Shown: positions 15,004 to 21,749 of the stretch, piece after piece
Layout of the letters: every line of letters starts with the position of its first letter
Position numbering within the stretch: the stretch's first letter is position 1
Source of the DNA: Fimbriimonadaceae bacterium
Lineage (GTDB): Bacteria > Armatimonadota > Fimbriimonadia > Fimbriimonadales > Fimbriimonadaceae
Length of the DNA stretch: 32,749 nucleotides
Assembly: GCA_019638775.1 (NCBI GenBank)
Contig: JAHBTD010000008.1
Span: 1 to 32,749 of the forward strand
Reading direction: 5' to 3'
Notes under the pieces: generated by a model
Databases searched by the model: none
What the model saw: the letters and a program-made list of their open reading frames with translations, nothing else
What the model was told of the DNA's origin: nothing
Made by a program: the position numbers and the translations under genes

Positions 15004-15921
15004 ATGGTGGCTGTACGATTTCACGGGCGCGGCGGACAGGGGGCGAAGACGGCCAGCCGGATTCTCGGCACCGCGGCGTTTATCAGCGGGTATGTGGCCC
15101 AAGATGCCCCGATCTATGGCGCGGAGCGAAGGGGAGCGCCGGTCGCGGCATTCACGCGCTTCGGTCGTGAGCCGATTCGGGAACGGGGGGCGATCGCGCA
15201 TCCTGACGTCATCGTGGTGGCCGATGCCTCGTTGCTGGACGATGCGGTGGCGCATGTGTTGGACGGAGTGACCGGGCAGACGGTCCTGTTCGTGAACTCG
15301 TCGCTGAGCGCGGACCTGTTGCGCACCCACCTGTCCTTGCCTGAGCAGGTGACGGTGAGAGATGTGACGGGGATTGCGCTGCAACAGCTGGGAGCGCGTG
15401 AGGCCATCAGTGCGCTGCTCGGCGCAGTTGCCGCGCGGTTGGTAGGGTTGGCGTGGGAGCCTGTGCGCTCGGCGATCGATGGTGAGCTTCGCGACCTCGG
15501 CCTGGCCGAGCCGGTGATCGAGCGGAATCTGACGGTGGCGCGGCAGTGTTACGACTCGGTTGAGCCGGCCACATTGCCTCAAGGCACCGCCCAAGCCGTC
15601 GGCGCGGCGTCCTTGCACCACCCGACCTATGAACCGCCCACGAAGGGCACAGCCAGGATCGCCGCGGCCGGAAATTCGGTGTTACGTGAAACCGGTGGAT
15701 GGCGAACCTTTCGCCCGGTGTTGGTGGCAGACAAGTGCAACGGATGCTGGCTCTGTTTCGTCTATTGTCCGGACGGCGTGATTACCATGAATCAGGAAGA
15801 TCGCCCCGTCGTCGACTATGACCATTGCAAAGGCTGTCAGATTTGTGTGCACGAATGTCCGACTCACGCATTGATTGCGGAGCGGGAGCAGGAAGGCGGG
15901 GTCGCATGGACAGCCAAATGA
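15004..15921 (+). CDS. 2-oxoacid:ferredoxin oxidoreductase, fused gamma and delta subunits
   Basis: A 305-residue fusion. Residues 1-190 are the gamma subunit, starting with FHGRGGQGAKTAS and containing GAERRGAPVAAF. After a linker, residues 240-295 form a 2[4Fe-4S] ferredoxin (delta subunit): C245-x2-C248-x2-C251-x3-C255 and C275-x2-C278-x2-C281-x3-C285. The complex oxidises pyruvate or another 2-oxoacid to acyl-CoA and CO2, passing electrons to ferredoxin, and can run as a CO2-fixing synthase. In many four-subunit enzymes gamma and delta are separate. The alpha gene begins 16 bases inside this gene. Confidence 0.92.
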   Translation: MVAVRFHGRGGQGAKTASRILGTAAFISGYVAQDAPIYGAERRGAPVAAFTRFGREPIRERGAIAHPDVIVVADASLLDDAVAHVLDGVTGQTVLFVNSSLSADLLRTHLSLPEQVTVRDVTGIALQQLGAREAISALLGAVAARLVGLAWEPVRSAIDGELRDLGLAEPVIERNLTVARQCYDSVEPATLPQGTAQAVGAASLHHPTYEPPTKGTARIAAAGNSVLRETGGWRTFRPVLVADKCNGCWLCFVYCPDGVITMNQEDRPVVDYDHCKGCQICVHECPTHALIAEREQEGGVAWTAK

Positions 15922-17144
15922 TGACGGGGAATCTGGCGGCTGCCTGGGGCGCCCGGCTGGCCGACGTTGACTACATCCCGGCGTTTCCCATTACGCCGCA
16001 GACGGAAATCGTGGAGGCCTTGGCCAAGTGGTGTGAGCGGGGGGAGTTGGCCGCGCGATTCGTGAGCATGGACTCCGAACATTCCATGATGACGGCGGCC
16101 GGTGCGGCGGAAGTGACCGGCGCGCGAGTCTTTACGGCCACCTCCAGTCAAGGGTTGCTGCATGCGTTCGAGGTGCTCTATTCCATTTCGGGGTGGCGTG
16201 CGCCGCTCGTGCTCGTCAATGTCTCGCGAGCCCTGGCCGCACCGATTACGTTGGAGTCCGATCACAACGACGTGTTGGCCGCGCGCGATGCCGGGTTTCT
16301 GCAGATCCATGCCGAGACCTGCCAGGAGGTGTTGGATTCGATTCTGATGGCCTATCGGATTGCGGAAGATGAGCGTGTGATGTTGCCGGTGATCGTGAAT
16401 CTGGACGGGTTTACCCTGTCGTTCACCCGTGAGCCGGTCACGGTGCCCGATCCGGACACCGTACGACGGTTTTTGCCGCCCTTCCGTCCGTCTCATCTCG
16501 GGTTCACGGCCTCGTCGCCGCATGCGTTGGGTGTGGCCGTGATCGGCGGCACCACGTATGCGTACTTCCGTCATCAGGTGCACCTGGCTGCCCAGAATGC
16601 GCTCGACGTACATCGAGAGGCAGCGGAATCGTTCCACGCCTTGTTCGGCCGCCGGTATGACCTGGTCGAAGGGTACCGGTTGGATGATGCGGAAGATGTG
16701 CTCGTGATGACCAATGCGGGGGCAAGCACAGGGAAGGCGGCGGTCGATGTTGCCAGAGCGCAGGGGAAGCGGGTAGGGCTGCTTCGGTTGCGCATGATCC
16801 GCCCCTGGCCGGCTGATGCCATTCGAGAGGCCCTACGTGGGCGACGGGCCGTGGCCGTGCTGGATCAGAACCTGGCGCCGGGGCAGGGCGGGATTCTCTA
16901 TCAAGAAATCGCCGCCTGTGTGTACCACGAGACCGCCAGGCCGCGGGCCCTGTGCTCGTTCATCGGCGGGTTGGGAGGCCAGAATCTTTCGGCCGGCGCG
17001 TTTCAGGCCCTGTTTGAGCAGACGGCGCAGGCAGGACTCACGGGAAAAGGCTGCGGACCGGTGTTACTCTACAGTGCTGAGGAACATCGGGAGATGACGC
17101 AATTGCAGATGGTCGCGGCGGGAAGCGTGGAGCGTACAAACTGA
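15906..17144 (+). CDS. porA: 2-oxoacid:ferredoxin oxidoreductase alpha subunit
   Basis: A 412-residue alpha subunit. The N-terminal domain has the signature FPITPQTEIVEALAKW, then the SMDSEHSMMTAAGAA and TATSSQGLL blocks of the pyrimidine-binding region. The transketolase-C-like domain lies beyond residue 270 (EDVLVMTNAGAS, LRMIRPWP). It forms the active site with the beta subunit. The start at 15906 overlaps the gamma-delta gene by 16 bases. I cannot tell pyruvate from branched-chain or other 2-oxoacids from the sequence, so the por symbol follows the common label. Confidence 0.92.
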   Translation: MDSQMMTGNLAAAWGARLADVDYIPAFPITPQTEIVEALAKWCERGELAARFVSMDSEHSMMTAAGAAEVTGARVFTATSSQGLLHAFEVLYSISGWRAPLVLVNVSRALAAPITLESDHNDVLAARDAGFLQIHAETCQEVLDSILMAYRIAEDERVMLPVIVNLDGFTLSFTREPVTVPDPDTVRRFLPPFRPSHLGFTASSPHALGVAVIGGTTYAYFRHQVHLAAQNALDVHREAAESFHALFGRRYDLVEGYRLDDAEDVLVMTNAGASTGKAAVDVARAQGKRVGLLRLRMIRPWPADAIREALRGRRAVAVLDQNLAPGQGGILYQEIAACVYHETARPRALCSFIGGLGGQNLSAGAFQALFEQTAQAGLTGKGCGPVLLYSAEEHREMTQLQMVAAGSVERTN

Positions 17145-17146
17145 GA

Positions 17147-17185
17147 CGTGAAACGCAGAACGTGAACCGCGAGAGACGCTTCACG
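17147..17185 (+). repeat. CGTGAANCGC repeats and hairpin in the alpha-beta spacer
   Basis: The 57-base spacer contains CGTGAAACGC (17147-17156) and CGTGAACCGC (17161-17170). CGTGAACCG (17161-17169) can also pair with CGCTTCACG (17177-17185) with one mismatch around a seven-base loop. The same motif (CGTGAAGCGC) is at 32208-32217. It is probably a short dispersed intergenic repeat that could tune beta-subunit expression. Confidence 0.45.
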
Positions 17186-17201
17186 AGAGACGAGAGACAC
17201 G

Positions 17202-18128
17202 ATGTGGCAGCGTGAGACCTTCAAGAAGATCAAACAGATTCCCCGCGAAGAGCACGTCCTTCCCGGCACGGCCTTGTGCGCCGGATGTGGAGGCCTCGAA
17301 GCGTTGCGACTCGCCGCGAAGGTGCTGGGCGATCATGTCGTCTACGTGAATGCCGCCGGCTGCTTTACCATGTTGGCGGCCTACCCCTACAGCTCGTTCA
17401 AGGGATCCTGGTTGTATACCACTATGGGCTCGGCGCCGGCCGGCGCGCAGGGGATTCGCGATGCCTTGGATGTGCTGATCGCCAAGGGGAGAGTGCCGAA
17501 GGATGAAGATGTGAAGGTCATCGTGTTGGGAGGTGATGGCTCCACGTACGATATGGCCCTCTCGTCGACGTCCGGCGCTCTGAATCGCAAGCTTGATTTT
17601 TATTACCTCTGTTACGACAACGAAGCGTACGGCAACACCGGCATGCAGCTCTCCTCCGCCACCCCCTTTGCCGCGAGTACGGCGACATCGCCCTGCAGTC
17701 TGCAGCATCCCGCCGCGACGACGCAGGAGAAGAAAGACATCTTTGAGATCTGGCGGGCGCATCGTCCGCCCTACATCGCGACGGTCGCCCCACGGTATCC
17801 GCTGGATTTGGAGGAGAAGTTCGCGCGCGCCGCCGCCTTCACCGGACCGAAGATGTTCCTGGCCCTTGCCGCCTGTCCGACGGGCTGGTTGTACGATCCG
17901 GGAGCCACGCCGGAGGTGGCCAAGTTGGCTGTGGAGACCGGCCTCTGGCCGCTGAAAGAGGCGATCAACGGGGTGGTCACCCACACGTATATTCCCAGGC
18001 GCAAGCCGGTCGAGGCGTATCTGCAACTGCAGGGACGGTTTCGGCATCTGTTCGAGCCGACGGTACAAGCGGACGCCATCCGGCACATCCAAGAGCAGGT
18101 GGATGCCTACTGGCGGCTGGCGACCTAG
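17202..18128 (+). CDS. porB: 2-oxoacid:ferredoxin oxidoreductase beta subunit
   Basis: A 308-residue thiamine-pyrophosphate-binding subunit. Cysteines C26 and C29 (CAGCGG), C54 and the later one in AACPTGW are placed as ligands of the [4Fe-4S] cluster near the cofactor. The TPP/Mg motif is G111-D112-GSTYD, followed by CYDNEAYGNTGMQLSSATP, the block typical of pyruvate and 2-oxoisovalerate enzymes. It catalyses decarboxylation and transfer to CoA together with the alpha subunit. A 57-base spacer with repeats precedes it. The next gene starts eight bases after its stop. Confidence 0.93.
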   Translation: MWQRETFKKIKQIPREEHVLPGTALCAGCGGLEALRLAAKVLGDHVVYVNAAGCFTMLAAYPYSSFKGSWLYTTMGSAPAGAQGIRDALDVLIAKGRVPKDEDVKVIVLGGDGSTYDMALSSTSGALNRKLDFYYLCYDNEAYGNTGMQLSSATPFAASTATSPCSLQHPAATTQEKKDIFEIWRAHRPPYIATVAPRYPLDLEEKFARAAAFTGPKMFLALAACPTGWLYDPGATPEVAKLAVETGLWPLKEAINGVVTHTYIPRRKPVEAYLQLQGRFRHLFEPTVQADAIRHIQEQVDAYWRLAT

Positions 18129-18136
18129 GACCAGGC

Positions 18137-18628
18137 ATGAGGCGAGTGCGAATAAGTGTAAGGGTGGGGGTATCGTGCCTGCTCGTGCTCTTCGTCCTGG
18201 CGAGCGGTTGCGCAGAACAGAGGCCTGCATCCGGCACTGGTCGTGTCACGCCGGCGCATTTGCCGGATGTACGAACGCCCATTCCGTTGGGGGCAGAAGC
18301 GCGGCAGGAACATCGCGCCGTCATGCTCCAGCATCTGGAGACGATCCAGGCGATTGTGGCGGCCTTGGCGGAAGAGGACTACCGGCTGGCCCAAGGATTG
18401 ACCGAAACGCATCTGGGATTCTTTATGCATCGGCATGCGATGGCTCGGCAGCAGCCGGAGAATTTTCCTCCGGCCTATCACGATCTCGCGATGGCGCATC
18501 ATGCGGCTGCCGAGCAGTTGGCCGATGTGATGCCGACGAACGATCTGAAGCGGATCCTGCCCGAGTTCAATAACGTGCTGAAGGCCTGTGTCGCCTGTCA
18601 CTTGGAATATAGACTCCGTCATTCATAA
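18137..18628 (+). CDS. Cytochrome c'-like monohaem lipoprotein
   Basis: A 163-residue predicted lipoprotein (lipobox LASGC, C25). The mature part is mostly alpha-helical with a haem site only at the very C terminus, C151-V-A-C154-H155-LEYR. This is the arrangement of the four-helix-bundle cytochromes c' and c-556, which bind NO or CO or carry electrons. It begins eight bases after the beta-subunit stop and 13 bases before the hemerythrin gene, so it belongs to the same operon. Gas binding is inferred from the fold only. Confidence 0.82.
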   Translation: MRRVRISVRVGVSCLLVLFVLASGCAEQRPASGTGRVTPAHLPDVRTPIPLGAEARQEHRAVMLQHLETIQAIVAALAEEDYRLAQGLTETHLGFFMHRHAMARQQPENFPPAYHDLAMAHHAAAEQLADVMPTNDLKRILPEFNNVLKACVACHLEYRLRHS

Positions 18629-18641
18629 CAAGGAGAACGGC

Positions 18642-19124
18642 ATGTCGGATGCAAAGATCAGTGTCACGTTCGAGCAAGACCATGACCGGCTGGACGCGCT
18701 CTTCACTACCTTCCAGCAACAGAAGCGCACGGATTTCGCCAAGGCCAAGGAGGCCTTCGTCGAGTTTAAGTTTGGCCTGCAGCGGCATATCGTCTGGGAG
18801 GAAGACGTGCTGTTTCCCAAGTGGGAGGAAAACTCCGGCATGGCGGAAGGCGGGCCCACGCAAGTCATGCGGACCGAGCACCGGATGATCGGCGATTGCC
18901 TGGAAGCCATTCATGAAAAAGTGCAGGCACAGAATCCCGACAGCGACCGAGAGGAGCAACGATTGTTGGAGATTCTGAAATCGCACAACATGAAGGAGGA
19001 GCGGATTCTGTACCCCTCGATCGATCAGGTGATCAGTGACGGGGAGCGGGCAGAGTTGTATCAGGCCATGAAGGAGATTCCGGAGGAGCGGTATCGAACC
19101 TGTTGCGGGAGTGAACGGTCATGA
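18642..19124 (+). CDS. Hemerythrin HHE-domain protein
   Basis: A 160-residue cytoplasmic four-helix protein with the hemerythrin di-iron ligand pattern: H14 in QDHDRL, H49 and E53 in HIVWEED, H80 in TEHRM, and H115 and E119 in HNMKEERILYP. Such proteins bind or sense oxygen or NO, or repair iron clusters. A CC pair (CCGS) lies near the C terminus. Next to an oxygen-sensitive ferredoxin-linked oxidoreductase, oxygen scavenging or sensing is a reasonable inference. AAGGAG precedes the ATG; the stop overlaps the next start (ATGA). Confidence 0.9.
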   Translation: MSDAKISVTFEQDHDRLDALFTTFQQQKRTDFAKAKEAFVEFKFGLQRHIVWEEDVLFPKWEENSGMAEGGPTQVMRTEHRMIGDCLEAIHEKVQAQNPDSDREEQRLLEILKSHNMKEERILYPSIDQVISDGERAELYQAMKEIPEERYRTCCGSERS

Positions 19125-19507
19125 GGGGGCGGGGCTTTCTTGCGCTGGGTGGTCTGCTGGCACTGCTCTGCATGGCCGTCGCGCCCGGAGGGAATGCGTT
19201 CTCCCCCGATCGAGCAGGAGAGAATTCCCCGTCGAAGGAACCGTCGGTGGTGTGGACGGTGGCCGATTCGAGCGGAATGACGGCGAATCCTCACAGCGAT
19301 TTGATTTTTCGTGCGACCGGCGCGAAGACATGTATGGATTGTCATCGTGTCGGAAAAGACGGCCTGATGTTGGCGCAGGTGGAAGACAATCGGTTGGTGC
19401 AGGAACTCAAGGCCAAGGCGAAGGGTGTGCACGGGCCTGGGCGTTTCGCAGACTGTTTGCGCTGTCACGCCGGCGGCAACAAGGGGGTTGAGAAATACCG
19501 GAAGTAA
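19121..19507 (+). CDS. Di-haem cytochrome c, paralogous to the C-terminal half of the pentahaem protein
   Basis: A 128-residue exported protein with a signal peptide ending near residue 26. Haem sites are C71-M-D-C74-H75 and C112-L-R-C115-H116. Residues 56-117 (NPHSDLIFRATG..., then GVHGPGRF...CLRCH) match residues 119-180 of the pentahaem protein two genes downstream, so the two share a duplicated di-haem module. H58 in the NPH motif could be a haem ligand. It overlaps the hemerythrin stop by four bases and lies three bases before the membrane protein gene. Confidence 0.84.
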   Translation: MRGRGFLALGGLLALLCMAVAPGGNAFSPDRAGENSPSKEPSVVWTVADSSGMTANPHSDLIFRATGAKTCMDCHRVGKDGLMLAQVEDNRLVQELKAKAKGVHGPGRFADCLRCHAGGNKGVEKYRK

Positions 19508-19510
19508 CCG

Positions 19511-20125
19511 GTGCGTGATGACACGCGGGTATCATCTATGACAGGAGTGCGGTCGCGCCTGTTCGCGGTGGTCGCGGCGACGGTCGGTGCGGTTCTCAGC
19601 GCATTGGCCTTTGAAGCGCTGCTCAGTCTCGACAAGGTCACGCCCTTCGGCCATACGCAGTACGGGCACGGCGTCGGCTGGGCGGGCTTGGCCGTCACGC
19701 TGCTGGTGTTCGTCTATCCGCTTCGGAAACGGACCAGTCCCTCGCGTCGATGGCCGCGCGGGTGGTTTCGAGTTCACATGGTGGCGGGCGTCCTGGGGCC
19801 GCTGCTGATTTTTCTTCACTCCGGTGCCCATTACCATGCGATCGTTCCGATCCTGGCCATGGGGTCCATGGTGATCGTGGTCTTGAGCGGAATCGTGGGG
19901 CAGTTGGTGCATGCCGTGAGTCTGAGGGCGCTCAACGAGGAACGTCACCACCTTCAGCATCAAGGCCTCTCTGAGAGTGAGGTCGACGCCCAGTTGCACG
20001 GGATGGCGTCTCAGGAAGAGGCCTTTCGTCTTTGGCAGGCTATCCATGCACCGATGACGCTGATGTTCTTGGTCTTCACCGTCCTGCATGTGGTAGGGGC
20101 GTTGTTCTTTGCCGGAATGTCGTGA
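19511..20125 (+). CDS. Four-helix membrane protein, possibly b-type cytochrome
   Basis: A 204-residue integral membrane protein with four strong hydrophobic segments, near residues 12-35, 52-70, 90-125 and 180-200. Histidines fall in or beside helices: H48/H52 (GHTQYGH), the one in RVHMVAG, those in SGAHYHAI and VHAVSL, and those in IHAPM and VLHVVG. This pattern recalls cytochrome b561 and ferric-reductase-like domains. It sits between two multihaem cytochrome genes with three-base gaps on both sides, so it may anchor them and exchange electrons with the quinone pool. I do not recognise the family. The GTG at 19511 follows GGAAG; ATG 19538 is an alternative start. Confidence 0.78.
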   Translation: MRDDTRVSSMTGVRSRLFAVVAATVGAVLSALAFEALLSLDKVTPFGHTQYGHGVGWAGLAVTLLVFVYPLRKRTSPSRRWPRGWFRVHMVAGVLGPLLIFLHSGAHYHAIVPILAMGSMVIVVLSGIVGQLVHAVSLRALNEERHHLQHQGLSESEVDAQLHGMASQEEAFRLWQAIHAPMTLMFLVFTVLHVVGALFFAGMS

Positions 20126-20128
20126 CTC

Positions 20129-20683
20129 ATGCGCTACCTCCCGCTTCCGAGAACAGCGGTTCCGGCTGTGGCGTTGACAACCCTGGTGCTGGTGATATGG
20201 ATAGGGTGGGGGACGGTGCGGAGCCCCGCCGCCTTCTGGGCTCCGGGCGACCTCAGCCGCTACCATGTGGATCGAGGCGGGTGCACCAATTGTCACGAGC
20301 CGTTTCGAGGGCCCAGTCCCGCCCGTTGCATCGCTTGCCATACTGAAGGGTACTTTGAGGCTCGAGCGACGCCTGCCGTGGCCGGGTGGCATCGCGCGCT
20401 GGTCGTCGAACGGCAGGCCTGCACCGGTTGCCATTCGGAGCATCGCGGAACGCTGGCTCAGATTACCGAGCAGACGCGTACCAATCCCCATGGAGAATTT
20501 ATCTTTCGCGCGACGGGGACCAACTCCTGCACGGTCTGTCATGAATTTGGAAACAGGATAGCCACCCATCCGACGCTGCGAGACGAGGCGGTCGTACGGC
20601 AATTGTATGAGAAGGGGCGCGGGGCCCATCGACCGGGTCGGATGGGACATTGTCTCGTCTGTCATGGCGGGGGTGGGCCATGA
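20129..20683 (+). CDS. Pentahaem cytochrome c, membrane-anchored
   Basis: A 184-residue protein with one N-terminal hydrophobic helix (about residues 10-30) and five haem sites: C52-H56, C67-H71, C98-H102, C134-H138 and C175-H179. The spacing of haems 1-3 resembles small NapC/NrfH- or c7-type modules. The C-terminal part (residues 119-180) is homologous to the separate di-haem protein at 19121-19507, so this looks like a trihaem domain fused to that module. It is likely a periplasmic conduit working with the four-helix membrane protein just upstream. Its donor and acceptor are unknown. Confidence 0.85.
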   Translation: MRYLPLPRTAVPAVALTTLVLVIWIGWGTVRSPAAFWAPGDLSRYHVDRGGCTNCHEPFRGPSPARCIACHTEGYFEARATPAVAGWHRALVVERQACTGCHSEHRGTLAQITEQTRTNPHGEFIFRATGTNSCTVCHEFGNRIATHPTLRDEAVVRQLYEKGRGAHRPGRMGHCLVCHGGGGP

Positions 20684-20703
20684 ACGGAGGTGAACCGAGG
20701 CCT

Positions 20704-21240
20704 ATGCAGCTGAATCTTGACCAGGCCTTTCCTACTGAGCAGTCTCTTCGCGACATGATCGTGAAGCACAAGGTCTGTTTCGACCATGACCCATTTTACG
20801 TCAAGACGGGAGGGGGCGAGGTCGTTCAGATCGGATTTCAGCTCAACCTGTATGGGGCGTTCGACAATCCCGCCCAGTTGCCGCTGGGCGATGATGAGGA
20901 ACATCGGGCGATTCTCGGCGATCTGCAGCGACTCTGCCGAGTGTTTTTCCAGACGCTCGATTTGCTCAAGCCCTGCGAGCATCCGCAACCGCCTGCCCAC
21001 CGCATCGTGTTTTCACCGGAACGAAAGAATCGGGCGGAAGTCTGTCTCCAGATTCCCATTTTCGATCTGGCGCATTTTCGCGACAGTTCAGCGCGCCAGG
21101 TGCAGGACCTGCTGGCCACGGCCGAATGTTTGTTGACGCATGTCGGCGCGAGACGGCGGGTCTGGGACGACGACGTGAGCAAACCGGCGTCGTCCTCCAC
21201 CGCTGGTTGTGAAGGCCGTCAGGGGGCAGAGGGACGCTAG
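20704..21240 (+). CDS. Unrecognised soluble protein at the end of the oxidoreductase operon
   Basis: A 178-residue protein I cannot assign. It begins MQLNLDQAFPTEQSLRDMIV, has VCFDHDPFYVKTGG, QIGFQLNLYGAFDNP and later FSPERKNRAEVCLQIPIFD, then a helical stretch and a low-complexity tail. No signal peptide, membrane segment or CXXCH is visible, so it is probably cytoplasmic. Start 20704 is chosen for the GGAGGTGA site ten bases upstream; ATG 20680, overlapping the pentahaem stop, would add eight residues. Regular beta/alpha patterning and coupling to the operon indicate a real gene. Confidence 0.75.
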   Translation: MQLNLDQAFPTEQSLRDMIVKHKVCFDHDPFYVKTGGGEVVQIGFQLNLYGAFDNPAQLPLGDDEEHRAILGDLQRLCRVFFQTLDLLKPCEHPQPPAHRIVFSPERKNRAEVCLQIPIFDLAHFRDSSARQVQDLLATAECLLTHVGARRRVWDDDVSKPASSSTAGCEGRQGAEGR

Positions 21241-21340
21241 GTCTGCCGAAGCCGGATCGAGGTGAACCGGTCTCTGCAATAGCCATATTTCCCTATGGCA
21301 TGTAGGATTGCCTTGTGGGAGTTTGTGCGGAAGGCCATGA

Positions 21341-21472
21341 CGAAGCCACGCTTTGAATAGCGTCCAGACCGTCCGGTTTGCCTATCGAGCGTCCGCGATT
21401 CGTATCATCGGTGCCGGTTATTGGCGAAAAGGAAAGGCTGTGTATGAACACGAAAATAAAATATCGAGATGA
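21341..21472 (+). pseudogene. C-terminal remnant of a BrnT-type toxin
   Basis: An open stretch without its own start begins after a TGA at 21338-21340 and ends at a TGA at 21470-21472. Its end reads AIRIIGAGYWRKGKAVYEHE, which matches the C-terminal strand and helix of BrnT-like RelE-fold toxins. The first 50 or so residues of the roughly 90-residue family are not found in any upstream frame. Its 3' end overlaps the antitoxin start by 29 bases, as in intact brnTA pairs. The toxin is therefore probably inactive. Confidence 0.6.
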
Positions 21473-21725
21473 ACCATTGGGCGCGATTCGTATCATTCCG
21501 GATTTTCTGCCCTCGCCTGCCGAATTGGCTTTTCGTGATGAAGGTATCAAGGTGACCCTGGCCTTGAGCAAAAAGAGTGTGGACTTCTTCAAGGCCGAAG
21601 CCTCCCGGCATCACACGCAATACCAGCGCATGATTCGCCGTTTGCTCGATGCGTATGTCGAGAGGCAGCCTCAGGACGCTTCCTTCACGTTCGCCACGAA
21701 CGGCTCGCCCGCGTGGGGCTCGTAA
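21444..21725 (+). CDS. brnA: BrnA/CopG-like antitoxin
   Basis: A 93-residue protein starting MNTKIKYRDEPLGAIRIIPD. The C-terminal half has VTLALSKKSVDFFKAEA and HTQYQRMIRRLLDAYV, a ribbon-helix-helix type DNA-binding domain of the BrnA/CopG antitoxin group. AAGGAAAGG precedes ATG 21444. BrnA normally neutralises BrnT and represses its own promoter. Here the toxin upstream is reduced to a fragment, so this is an orphan antitoxin that may persist as a repressor or protect against a related toxin elsewhere. It lies between the ends of two large convergent operons. Confidence 0.78.
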   Translation: MNTKIKYRDEPLGAIRIIPDFLPSPAELAFRDEGIKVTLALSKKSVDFFKAEASRHHTQYQRMIRRLLDAYVERQPQDASFTFATNGSPAWGS

Positions 21726-21749
21726 GCGCAGTACCGCGTAAGTCACGAA

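Noticed and set aside
19532-20665. 377-codon open frame on the - strand
   Set aside because: It spans two coupled + strand genes with strong features and has no domain of its own.
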